DNA of 10,677 nucleotides from an uncultured Prevotella sp. (GCA_937877685.1 CALFGU010000044.1:1-10677); one strand, 5' to 3'; counted from the stretch's first letter, positions 1 through 6,151 are shown. A program made the numbers and translations. The notes: generated from the sequence alone by a model not told the origin.

Positions 1-1158
1 CGCCTTGCTCACTTCGCCTGCCGTTACGGTCAACTTTGCCTTTACTGTGCCGTAAGCACCTTCAGCGAACGTTGCTGAAAGTCCAGCAAAACTCTTTTCA
101 CCCGCAGCAACTTCACCTTCAACCGTTGCCTTTGCGGTTTCTACCACAGCAGTTTCGCCAAAGGCATTGAGCGTAAAGGCTGTTCCGGGAACGTCTTCAA
201 GAATTTCGAGCGTCGCTGTCGCAACAAGGGGCTGCTGACCGAGATTCTTCACAGCCAATGCTTCAGCGAGCGTTGCAGCTGTGCCATTCTGTGCTTCAAG
301 CGTAAGGGTTGCTCCATCCTCAAGCACGTTGCCATCATATTCAAATGCAAATTCGGGTTTCACAACAGGCGCAGGAGTTTCATGCGCATAGAGCGCCTTT
401 TCTTCAACCTGCACTACCCCACCCTCATTATAAACAAAGGCAACAACAGCCAAGTTTTCAGCATTCCAAGTTTCGGGCACCTCATAAGTATAGGTCACTT
501 GCTGTGCCACACCTGCCTCAAAGGTAATTGGTTCACCCCAAGTGCCATTCACAGCATCGCGAAGCACGTGGTTGTGCACGTAATTTGTGTTGATAGAACC
601 GTCAGGCATTTTCTGGAAACTCTTAATGTTGCTTTCCGTAATCCAAACCTGAAGTTTTGCAGTCAAGTCTGCTTCTGCAAGTGCCTGTACCTGCACCGTG
701 ATAGAGCGAGTGTCTTCGTTGTAAGTGGAGTTTTCCAACGAGAGCGAGAGGGGTGTCACCTGCGCTTTGAGGCGTGCATCCGCCGTAGCCATCCATGAGG
801 TGTAGTTTTCAAGTCCTTGGCGGTCCACCATGCCGATGGGCAATGTTTCTACGCCCCAATGATTGAAGTATTCCGTACCCAAGTCGTTTGCCAATGGACC
901 TGAGAGACCGGGCATTTCACCATGTACCGCAACTGCGATAATCTTTTCAGCGCCATAGGCAGCCTGAATTTTATGAATTTCTTCTGCAGCGTTGGGACAG
1001 TTGATACAATTCATCCCAGTGAAGTCCTCAATAAGCACATTCTTCGTTGTCGATGCCTCGGGAGTTACGGGAATAAAACGTTCGCTTTCCTTGATGTCGT
1101 CACATGCCGCAAAGGAGAGACCAAGTGCAGCAAGTGCTACTATATTTTTAAGTTTCAT
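1..1158 (-). CDS. Omp28-family outer-membrane lipoprotein, 3' part outside the window
   Basis: The frame is open from an ATG at 1158 down to base 1 (386 codons, no stop), so the C-terminus lies beyond the left edge. Seen: a hydrophobic leader ending in SFAAC with a lipobox-type cysteine at residue 19, so the product is probably a lipoprotein. A thioredoxin-like segment follows with EDFTGMNCINCPNA (CxxC at C51/C54) and a cis-proline-like LPIGMVD near residue 107. Beta-rich, repetitive sequence fills residues 130-386. The FTG..C.NCP pattern is what I associate with the Omp28-related proteins of Porphyromonas and Bacteroides; its exact biochemical role is not established as far as I know. Only 15 bases separate it from the upstream DUF6029 gene, so the two are very likely co-transcribed. 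No Shine-Dalgarno is visible, as is usual in this phylum. Redox activity is inferred from the CxxC only. Confidence 0.85.
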   Translation of the reverse strand, partial: MKLKNIVALAALGLSFAACDDIKESERFIPVTPEASTTKNVLIEDFTGMNCINCPNAAEEIHKIQAAYGAEKIIAVAVHGEMPGLSGPLANDLGTEYFNHWGVETLPIGMVDRQGLENYTSWMATADARLKAQVTPLSLSLENSTYNEDTRSITVQVQALAEADLTAKLQVWITESNIKSFQKMPDGSINTNYVHNHVLRDAVNGTWGEPITFEAGVAQQVTYTYEVPETWNAENLAVVAFVYNEGGVVQVEEKALYAHETPAPVVKPEFAFEYDGNVLEDGATLTLEAQNGTAATLAEALAVKNLGQQPLVATATLEILEDVPGTAFTLNAFGETAVVETAKATVEGEVAAGEKSFAGLSATFAEGAYGTVKAKLTVTAGEVSKA

Positions 1159-1173
1159 AGCGTCAGTTGGGGA

Positions 1174-2865
1174 TTAGAAGTTGAAGTTATACGAAACGGT
1201 GAAACCCTTTGATGCAGGCACGTAGCGGCAAACGCCACCTGAACAGTTGAAACCTGCACGTGTCTTACCGTAAGCCACCTGAAGGCGATGTGCCTTGTAC
1301 GTGTAGCAACCTCCGATGTTATAGAAGTGTTGCGCACTGGTTGCCGTGCCGTCGGCATTAGGTACGTTCGCATTGTACATATCCGAAACGGTAAACATAA
1401 ATCCGGGAAGCACCGAAAGTTCTAAGAGTCCGTACGCCCAGTCTCCTTGGTCGCCAGAAGTGGTGAGGTACTGCGCTTCACCGCGGAGTGCCACCTTCTT
1501 CGAGATGTTCCACTTACCTTCAGCAATGAAGATATTTGAAGTGAACGTATTGCCATGACCTTCGATAACAAACTGATTGTAGCGCTGGTTCATGTACATG
1601 AGGTTGAGCTTAAAGTCCTTCGTGAGTTTCTTTTCTACCGAAAGATTGATGTCTTGATAGTAGGTTTCGTTGCCCATCTCGAAGAAGTTGGTCTTGTAAC
1701 CTTCCGTACCCATCAAGTCAGTCGTGGGCGCAACGGGCTTACGGTCAATGCCACGAATGTGTGACGCATTGAGTTTCATCTTTGTGCCATACTTACCACC
1801 GAAAAGCGTGTTGCGCTTGAAGTTATAACCCACTTCGCCCTGGAATGCCCATTCGCCGAGCGCATTTTGCGTAGCGTAGGGATAGAGCGCCGCAAGGGCA
1901 TAGGTGTGTTGCGTAGAGAAGGCAGGAAGATGGTTGATGAAACGCGCAGTTCCCGTCTGGCCACGCTTACTACGGAAACTCATGTCCTCCGTACGCTTTG
2001 CCTGCAACAAGGCACTGAACCCCTTCTTAGAGTAAGAACCAGAAAGCAAAAGGGTATTGCCATGGCGGTAAATATAACCGTTGTCAAACGAGGGGTCTTG
2101 CGACTTCCAAGCATACTCTGCCAAGAAGTTATAATTACCCGCCTGAAGGTTGGCACGCACGTCGAAAGCACCTACTTCTTCAGGGAGATTGAGTTTGTTG
2201 GGAACACCATTTTGCACTGTCAAAATGTCTTCCTGGTCTTCAAACTTCATAACGCCGCTAACGCCCAACGTCAAGTAGATGTTCTTCTCCTGCATCTTCT
2301 TTGAGTATTGGTCAACGTTGATTTCAAGGTCGGCACCCGTCACCAAGGGATTGTTGTCATTGAAACCACGACTGTGCCAGTATTCACGCTGCTGACCTCC
2401 GAGGAGTTTCAAACTCACGCCCTTAGAGGGACGCAACGCCAAGCGCGCACCGCGAAGGGAATTGTCGATACCCAAAGCGCGTTCTTCGTAAGTGCGGAAG
2501 ATAAGACCCGAACCAAATTGGTCGTAGAAGTCGCCGAGGGTGAGTTCGGCGCCCTTGAAACTACCCTTGACGTACATGTGAGGCACGCCCCACCCTGCAA
2601 AGTCGTTTTCAAAACCAGGAAGTGGGTTTTCCATATACTCAAGGCGCGCACCAGCGCTTACATACTTCGACTGGAGGTGAAGCTCTGCGTAGGTGTTGGT
2701 GAGGAAGTCCTTGTTGGAGTCGTATTGTGTACCAATCTTCGCATCATCTTCGGGGAAAACGAGCATGTCGCTCTGAATGCTACCCGAAAGCGTAATGCCA
2801 TTATCTTCTTGTGCCTGAGCAGAAACGGCGACAAGGGCACAAAGGGCAATGAATGTCTTTTTCAT
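1174..2865 (-). CDS. DUF6029 family outer-membrane protein, probably a beta-barrel
   Basis: The product has 563 residues. Residues 1-19 form a signal peptide (MKK, hydrophobic stretch, AQAQ), so it is exported. The mature part starts with LSGSIQSDMLVFPEDD and contains blocks I recognise from DUF6029: FLTNTYAELHL (about 54-64), AGARLEYMENPLPGFE (71-86), LTLGDFYDQFGSGLIFRTYEER (109-129) and LGIDNSLRGARL. Alternating hydrophobic/polar stretches run to the end, and the chain closes with VSYNFNF, a terminal aromatic typical of outer-membrane barrels. Function is unknown; a porin-like or channel role is an inference from this architecture. It precedes the Omp28 gene by 15 bases and lies downstream of the TlpA gene on the same strand, separated by repeats. 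I see no clear TAnnTTTG box directly upstream, so its promoter may be the distant TlpA one or may be unconventional. Confidence 0.8.
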   Translation of the reverse strand: MKKTFIALCALVAVSAQAQEDNGITLSGSIQSDMLVFPEDDAKIGTQYDSNKDFLTNTYAELHLQSKYVSAGARLEYMENPLPGFENDFAGWGVPHMYVKGSFKGAELTLGDFYDQFGSGLIFRTYEERALGIDNSLRGARLALRPSKGVSLKLLGGQQREYWHSRGFNDNNPLVTGADLEINVDQYSKKMQEKNIYLTLGVSGVMKFEDQEDILTVQNGVPNKLNLPEEVGAFDVRANLQAGNYNFLAEYAWKSQDPSFDNGYIYRHGNTLLLSGSYSKKGFSALLQAKRTEDMSFRSKRGQTGTARFINHLPAFSTQHTYALAALYPYATQNALGEWAFQGEVGYNFKRNTLFGGKYGTKMKLNASHIRGIDRKPVAPTTDLMGTEGYKTNFFEMGNETYYQDINLSVEKKLTKDFKLNLMYMNQRYNQFVIEGHGNTFTSNIFIAEGKWNISKKVALRGEAQYLTTSGDQGDWAYGLLELSVLPGFMFTVSDMYNANVPNADGTATSAQHFYNIGGCYTYKAHRLQVAYGKTRAGFNCSGGVCRYVPASKGFTVSYNFNF

Positions 2866-2916
2866 ATTGATGATTTATGAGGAAATTCCTATAGTATCCG
2901 TTGATTGTCTTTCTGT

Positions 2917-2934
2917 CAACTGATTACACAGATG
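2917..2934 (-). repeat. pair of degenerate 9-base repeat units
   Basis: Read on the minus strand, this is CATCTGTGT followed by AATCAGTTG, two units of the 9-base intergenic repeat seen throughout the window. A related, more decayed pair (3191-3208) follows the same phrase CTGTCAAC. The site lies 52 bases before the DUF6029 start, so it could fall in that gene's leader or promoter. Confidence 0.55.
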
Positions 2935-2972
2935 AAACAGTTCTCCTGCGGGCATTTCCACTTAACTGGTAG

Positions 2973-3056
2973 GGACGCACGGTTCGTACGTCCTCAACTC
3001 ATTGGAATATCCCAGTTGAACGTTCGTGTAATTAAGGACGCACGGACCGTACGTCC
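2973..3056. repeat. two GGACGCACG hairpin repeats (REP-like palindromes)
   Basis: Two copies of one palindrome lie 42 bases apart. Copy 1 (2973-2993) is GGACGCACG, loop GTT, CGTACGTCC. Copy 2 (3036-3056) is GGACGCACG, loop GAC, CGTACGTCC. Each can form a 9-base stem with one C/A mismatch. A third, perfectly paired copy at 5339-5359 shares flanking sequence with copy 1: both read ACTGGTAGGGACG just before the stem. A looser relative sits at 5652-5673. The shared flanks suggest copies of a mobile or amplified small element rather than chance hairpins. These two copies have no T-tract, so they are not obvious terminators. Confidence 0.75.
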
Positions 3057-3094
3057 CTACCCGCCAATCATTAGTCCCTACTGTTTCTGCTAAA

Positions 3095-3166
3095 AATCCG
3101 TAGAATCCGTAGCATCTGTTGATTAAAAGGACTTCTGTCCCATCTGTTCTTATGTCAACAAACAGT
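3095..3166 (+). repeat. 9-base repeat triplet plus CTTCTGT module
   Basis: Three 9-base units run in tandem: AATCCGTAG, AATCCGTAG, CATCTGTTG (3095-3121). A short A-rich spacer follows, then a module beginning ACTTCTGTCCCATCTG and ending in TTCTTATGTCAACAAACAGT (3131-3166). Copies of the same layout occur at 3239-3309, 5583-5637 and 10517-10566, and the module alone recurs at 10640-10677. No reading frame of substance runs through it. Confidence 0.7.
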
Positions 3167-3238
3167 ACGACTCTTTGATTATTTTTCTGTCAACAAACTT
3201 CACTGATGAAACAGTTCCCACGCGGAGCGTCAATAAAA

Positions 3239-3309
3239 AATCTGTAAAATCTGTTGAATCTGTTGATAAAAAAAACTTCAGTCGCAGCCGTTCTTAGGTC
3301 AAAGACTGT
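3239..3309 (+). repeat. second 9-base triplet plus module copy
   Basis: AATCTGTAA, AATCTGTTG, AATCTGTTG (3239-3265) are followed by an A-tract and a diverged module copy, ACTTCAGTCGCAGCCG then TTCTTAGGTCAAAGACTGT (3275-3309). It has the same order and spacing as the copy at 3095-3166, so it is a direct repeat of the whole cassette about 144 bases downstream. Between them lie the phrase CTGTCAAC and a reversed decayed pair of units (3191-3208). Confidence 0.7.
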
Positions 3310-3332
3310 ATAACCAGCGAATCCTTTATACA

Positions 3333-3388
3333 TCCGAACGGCGCTCTCCCCCTGTTCATTTTGTGGGGAGGGGAGAGCGCCATTCGGA
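3333..3388. repeat. 19-bp inverted repeat hairpin (terminator-like, opposite orientation)
   Basis: The left arm (3333-3351) and right arm (3370-3388) pair over 19 positions with a single C/A mismatch on the plus strand, which becomes a U-G wobble on the minus strand. The core is GGCGCTCTCCCC / GGGGAGAGCGCC and the loop is 18 bases. TTTTT follows at 3390-3394 on the plus strand only. It lies just past the end of the TlpA gene, where a terminator is expected, but that gene is read on the minus strand, where no U-tract follows the stem. It may stop plus-strand transcripts, act without a U-tract, or be a remnant of a small palindromic element. Confidence 0.75.
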
Positions 3389-3416
3389 CTTTTTCAAGGT
3401 TGAGGTGTTAACCTAT

Positions 3417-3911
3417 TTACTTTTGTTCTAAAATCTTGCGTACTTCTTCAATAAGATGTTCTTCGCCACCCTCGGTGTAACCGCTGTGCGTCTGAACAAT
3501 CTTGCCGTTACCGTCACACACAATGGCGTGAGGAATAAGGTTTACGCCCAAAGCGCGCTTAAAGTCGCTATTGGGGTCGAGTAAAACTTCAAACTCCCAA
3601 CCATTGCCGTCAACGAAAGGCTTCACCTTGAGCGCATCTTGCGCCTGGTCAATCGAAACAGCGATAACCTTCACGCCCGTTTCTTCCTGCCAATCAGCAT
3701 ATACTTCATTAATTGCAGTGAGTTCGCGATTACAGGGCTTACACCACTTTGCGAAGAAAGTAATGATGAAGGGTTTGCCATCGTTTGAAAGTTTCGCTGT
3801 ATCAACAACCTTACCGTTGATGTCCTTCAACTTTACGCTGGGGAGCTGTGCCACTGCCTGCGCAGCAAAACCGCAGAGCATGAGCATCAATACAAATAGT
3901 GTCTTTTTCAT
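3417..3911 (-). CDS. secreted TlpA-like thiol-disulfide oxidoreductase
   Basis: The product has 164 residues. Residues 1-22 are a Sec-type signal peptide ending AQAVAQ, which places it in the periplasm; there is no lipobox at the cleavage site. The rest is one thioredoxin/TlpA fold: PSVKLKDINGKVVD at the start, the active site FFAKWCKPC (C57, C60), VIAVSIDQ, and LIPHAIVCDGNGKIV with the cis-proline at about P127, closing with GG..HLIEEVRKIL. The family reduces or rearranges disulfides in exported proteins; the partner is not shown by the sequence. The Omp28 lipoprotein two genes downstream also has a CxxC and is a possible partner (inference). A TAATTTTG promoter-like box lies 59 bases before the ATG. 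The length is normal for a minimal single-domain member. Confidence 0.9.
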   Translation of the reverse strand: MKKTLFVLMLMLCGFAAQAVAQLPSVKLKDINGKVVDTAKLSNDGKPFIITFFAKWCKPCNRELTAINEVYADWQEETGVKVIAVSIDQAQDALKVKPFVDGNGWEFEVLLDPNSDFKRALGVNLIPHAIVCDGNGKIVQTHSGYTEGGEEHLIEEVRKILEQK

Positions 3912-3969
3912 ATCTTATTACGTTATTAAATTTTATCTACCTTTCGGAAGAGACACACTCTACCACGTG

Positions 3970-3977
3970 CAAAATTA
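3970..3977 (-). promoter_or_regulatory. TAATTTTG -7 box for the TlpA gene
   Basis: On the minus strand this reads TAATTTTG, matching the Bacteroidetes -7 consensus TAnnTTTG. A GTG stands 20 bases upstream, where TTG would be expected (2 of 3). The implied leader is about 50 bases. Support is by motif and position only. Confidence 0.5.
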
Positions 3978-4051
3978 CGTTTTATTTTTTAGATTTTCAC
4001 GATTTTAACCCTACAAATTAGGAGACATCGCCCACGCACCCTTTTATGCGT

Positions 4052-4116
4052 AAAACAATCTCTCAAATTGGAGCACCAAAGAGTATTATCCGCGCTCCAA
4101 TTTGAGGGATTGTTTT
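4052..4116. repeat. 23-bp inverted repeat between divergent genes
   Basis: The arms 4052-4074 and 4094-4116 match over 23 positions with one mismatch; the inner core is CTCAAATTGGAGC / GCTCCAATTTGAG, and the loop is 19 bases. It lies between the TlpA gene (minus) and the permease gene (plus), upstream of both, so it is not a terminator of either. It ends 73 bases before the permease promoter box. It could be a regulatory structure, an operator-like site or a small palindromic element. Apart from this hairpin and two promoter boxes, I see nothing else in the gap 3912-4274. Confidence 0.8.
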
Positions 4117-4169
4117 GCCTAATTTAGATTTCCTACATTTAATATTCGTTAAACCTGATTTCACCGTCC

Positions 4170-4197
4170 TTTGAAACGTCAAAAAGACGTATATTTG
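4170..4197 (+). promoter_or_regulatory. promoter of the metal permease gene
   Basis: TATATTTG at 4190-4197 fits the Bacteroidetes -7 consensus TAnnTTTG exactly. TTTG at 4170-4173 could be the -33 element, though 16 bases between them is shorter than the usual 19-21. Transcription would start near 4203, leaving a leader of about 70 bases before the ATG at 4275. Confidence 0.6.
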
Positions 4198-4274
4198 CAT
4201 TCCCAAATTACGGTGAAGGCGCATGTTTCCCAACATTCGCCTCCCCACTTCAAACACATATTGACTGGACTTCT

Positions 4275-5315
4275 ATGCACGAAATACTCCACCTCGTTTA
4301 TGAAATGGCTCCCTTCCTGCTCTTAGGTTTCTTCCTCGCAGGATTGTTCCACGCCTTCATCCCCTCCACACTTTATGCCCGCTACCTCTCGGCACCCAAC
4401 TGGCGGTCGGTCTTCTATGCCACCCTCATGGGCATTCCCCTCCCTTTGTGTTCGTGTGGCGTAATCCCCACGGCCATATCTTTGCGCAAGAAGGGGGCAT
4501 CTCGCGGAGCAACGGTTTCCTTTCTCATAGCCACCCCTCAAACGGGCATTGACGCACTCATGGCTACGTATTCGTTGATGGGACTTCCCTTTGCCATCAT
4601 CCGCTTCGTGGCGGCGTTATTCACAGCTCTCTTTTGTGGCACAATGGTCAACACCTTTGCGAAAGTCACTCCTGAAGAGGAGGCGGCTGCTCACGAACAC
4701 ATGGACTGCCATTGCTGTTGCCACCATCATCATCACGATTCGCATTGCCACCCCACCTTTTGGAGCCGTCTGCGCGAGGCCCTGCGCTACGGATTCGTGG
4801 AGATGGTGGAAGACATCGGCAAATGGCTGGTTGTCGGACTCGTTATCGCGGGACTTATCACACTTTACGTGCCCAATGATTTCTTCACCGCGGTTCAAGA
4901 TAGCACCTTGATGAGTTCGCTGGCAGTCATTCTTTTGGTTATTCCGATGTATCTTTGCGCCACGAGTGGCATTCCCATCGCCGTGGCACTCATGCTCAAA
5001 GGGCTTTCTCCGGGCGCTGCACTGGTGTTGCTCATGGTGGGACCTGCGTGTAACATGGCGTCGCTCATCATTACGGGAAAGGTGCTGGGCAGGCGCACAC
5101 TCATTATATATATAGTCAGCATCATCCTCAGCGCCCTCATTTTTGCATACGGCATTGACCATCTGCTCCCCCGCGAATGGTTTACGAGCGCACTGAGTCA
5201 TGCGCACGCCGAACATCACCACCATGCAGGTATTATCCCTATCCTCTCCACGATTATTATGGCAGGTTTGCTGATTCATGCGGCAATCCGGAAACTTTTT
5301 AGAGAACGAAAATAG
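4275..5315 (+). CDS. permease of the SO_0444 Cu/Zn efflux type (DUF318/ArsP superfamily)
   Basis: The product is a 346-residue inner-membrane protein with about eight or nine hydrophobic segments (roughly 10-30, 45-66, 80-98, 105-127, 183-199, 212-228, 235-258, 272-294, 318-338). Family marks: PLPLCSCGVIP (C59, C61) in the first half, CATSGIP (228-234) and GPACN (256-260) in the second, giving the two related halves of this permease superfamily. The central loop, residues 140-159, is packed with His and Cys (HMDCHCCCHHHHHDSHCH), and a second cluster (HAHAEHHHH) lies at 309-317. Such loops bind soft or transition metals, so export of Cu or Zn is the likely job; the ion itself is inferred from the family name. 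The gene stands alone, with its own promoter box and terminator. No metal-responsive regulator gene is adjacent. The start is the first ATG after the promoter; no Shine-Dalgarno is evident. Confidence 0.85.
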   Translation: MHEILHLVYEMAPFLLLGFFLAGLFHAFIPSTLYARYLSAPNWRSVFYATLMGIPLPLCSCGVIPTAISLRKKGASRGATVSFLIATPQTGIDALMATYSLMGLPFAIIRFVAALFTALFCGTMVNTFAKVTPEEEAAAHEHMDCHCCCHHHHHDSHCHPTFWSRLREALRYGFVEMVEDIGKWLVVGLVIAGLITLYVPNDFFTAVQDSTLMSSLAVILLVIPMYLCATSGIPIAVALMLKGLSPGAALVLLMVGPACNMASLIITGKVLGRRTLIIYIVSIILSALIFAYGIDHLLPREWFTSALSHAHAEHHHHAGIIPILSTIIMAGLLIHAAIRKLFRERK

Positions 5316-5337
5316 CAACACATCCACTTGACTGGTA

Positions 5338-5365
5338 GGGACGTACGGTTCGTACGTCCTTTTTT
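5338..5365 (+). terminator. intrinsic terminator of the permease gene, built from a GGACGTACG repeat
   Basis: A perfect 9-base stem, GGACGTACG / CGTACGTCC, with the three-base loop GTT is followed directly by TTTTTT. It begins 23 bases after the permease stop codon and points the right way. It is also the best-conserved member of the palindrome family seen at 2973-2993 and 3036-3056, sharing the upstream phrase ACTGGTAGG with the first, so a dispersed repeat seems to serve as the terminator here. Confidence 0.85.
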
Positions 5366-5370
5366 CTTTG

Positions 5371-5637
5371 CCTTTAACATAAGAACACAAGGGCAAAAGC
5401 CCGCACGAGAAAGACAAACGAACCTATTGATTCTTTTTTCTATCAACAGATTAAACAGAAATTAAACGGTTGCCTTGCATTTTTTCGCACGCAGACTACG
5501 CGGAAAACGCAGAGACCATCGGAGTATATAATGCATAACCTCCGCGTAAATCTGCGTCGTCTGCGTGAGACAAAATCAGTTTAATCTATGTAATCACGTT
5601 GATAAAAAACTTTTGCCTCTTCTGTTCTTCTGTCAAA
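5371..5637. repeat. repeat-rich block with MITE-like inverted ends
   Basis: The left end (5371-5400, with ACATAAGAACACAAGGGCAA) is an imperfect inverted copy of the right end (5609-5637, ACTTTTGCCTC then TTCTGTTCTTCTGTCAA). Inside are a unit pair around CAACAGATT (5444-5452), the inverted 9-mer arrays at 5488-5567, and AATCTATGT AATCACGTT (5583-5600). No coding frame longer than chance is present. The inverted ends recall a miniature inverted-repeat element, but I see no target-site duplication and the parts recur separately elsewhere, so a mosaic of short repeats is equally possible. It fills most of the gap 5316-5697. Confidence 0.5.
5488..5567. repeat. inverted pair of ACGCAGA-type 9-base arrays
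   Basis: The left arm has ACGCAGACT, ACGCGGAAA and ACGCAGAG in 9-base register (5489-5514). The right arm has CTCCGCGTA, AATCTGCGT, CGTCTGCGT (5540-5566), which is close to its inverse complement. The loop is about 25 bases. It could fold into a long imperfect hairpin, and it lies between two convergent terminators, outside any gene. Confidence 0.65.
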
Positions 5638-5673
5638 GAAAAACAAAAAAAGGACGCACGTGTTTGTGCGTCC
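5636..5673 (-). terminator. intrinsic terminator after the DUF3467 gene
   Basis: On the minus strand, GGACGCAC pairs perfectly with GTGCGTCC around a six-base loop AAACAC, followed by TTTTTTTGTTTTT. It starts 24 bases after the DUF3467 stop codon, in the right orientation. Since no clear terminator with a U-tract separates the beta-galactosidase gene from DUF3467, it may end transcripts of both. The stem resembles the GGACGYACG palindrome family. Confidence 0.9.
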
Positions 5674-5697
5674 CAACTTGTCTCATGAATATACGTG

Positions 5698-6015
5698 TTA
5701 AACTCCAAAGGGGTTTGCTGTCTTGCCTCCCTGTGCGGGTGCTTCCTGAGGAGCGGCAAGCTCGATAGGACCAAAAGTCTTTTCGTACTTAATAATATTG
5801 TCCTGAAGCGCAAAGAGGAGGCGCTTAGCGTGTTCGGGGTTCATTACAATGCGACTCTTCACATTTGCCTTGGGCAAACCGGGCATCACGCTCACGAAGT
5901 CGAGTACCATTTCGGTCTTACCGTGAGAGATGATTGCGAGGTTAGAATACGTACCTCCCGCTACTTCGGGGGTGAGTTCTATTTGGAGTCCGTTAGGTTG
6001 TTTTTGATCAGACAT
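5698..6015 (-). CDS. DUF3467 domain protein
   Basis: The product has 105 residues with no signal peptide or membrane segment, so it is cytoplasmic. The conserved block EVAGGTYSNLAIISHGKTEMVLDF (about 17-40), MPGLPKANVKSRIVMNPEHAKRLLFALQDNI (44-74) and a variable Pro/Ala/Gln-rich tail ending NPFGV match DUF3467, a small family common in Bacteroidota. Its function is not known to me. The length is normal. It follows the beta-galactosidase gene on the same strand after 136 bases that hold an 8-base repeat array. I see no TAnnTTTG box in that gap, so it may rely on read-through or on a promoter I cannot recognise. A strong terminator follows. Functional coupling with the beta-galactosidase is not implied. 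Confidence 0.85.
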   Translation of the reverse strand: MSDQKQPNGLQIELTPEVAGGTYSNLAIISHGKTEMVLDFVSVMPGLPKANVKSRIVMNPEHAKRLLFALQDNIIKYEKTFGPIELAAPQEAPAQGGKTANPFGV

Positions 6016-6023
6016 AAATGAGT

Positions 6024-6147
6024 GAGGTTATGAGGTTAAGATGTTATGAGGTTCTGAGGTCCTGAAGTTGGGATGTTAAGAGGTCTATGCGGTCCGGATG
6101 GTTACTTCAGAACATCAGAACTTCAGAACCTCTTAACCTCAGAACAT
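6024..6147. repeat. inverted arrays of an 8-base GAGGTTNN repeat
   Basis: Eight units lie in exact 8-base register at 6024-6087: GAGGTTAT, GAGGTTAA, GATGTTAT, GAGGTTCT, GAGGTCCT, GAAGTTGG, GATGTTAA, GAGGTCTA. A second array on the other strand covers about 6104-6147 (GAGGTTAA, GAGGTTCT, GAAGTTCT, GATGTTCT and flanks). The parts 6048-6084 and 6104-6140 are inverted copies matching at 29 of 37 positions, around a 19-base loop, and most mismatches fall in the last two bases of a unit. It fills nearly the whole gap between the beta-galactosidase stop and the DUF3467 start. A hairpin in the transcript is possible, but no U-tract follows. Confidence 0.8.
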
Positions 6148-6151
6148 TTAC

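Noticed and set aside
382..798. Plus-strand open frame of 138 codons
   Set aside because: It lies wholly inside the Omp28 gene on the other strand, shows no family-like sequence, and the minus-strand frame has a lipobox and CxxC motif.
2308..2880. Plus-strand open frame of 190 codons opposite the DUF6029 gene
   Set aside because: It is antisense to a well-supported gene with signal peptide and recognised motifs; its own translation has no recognisable domain.
2905..3093. Small plus-strand frame (62 codons) in the gap upstream of DUF6029
   Set aside because: It consists of the dispersed repeats and palindromes themselves and has no promoter box or conserved sequence I can see.
4052..4116. 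Invertible promoter (phase-variation switch)
   Set aside because: The segment between the arms is only 19 bases and has no promoter box, and no invertase gene is present in the window.
4617..5417. Minus-strand open frame of 266 codons opposite the permease gene
   Set aside because: It is antisense to a clear membrane protein; its Cys/His/Arg-rich translation is what the complement of permease codons gives, and it would read through the terminator at 5338-5365.
6104..6147. Intrinsic terminator directly after the beta-galactosidase gene
   Set aside because: The inverted arrays can form a hairpin but no U-tract follows on the minus strand, and the pairing is imperfect in each unit.
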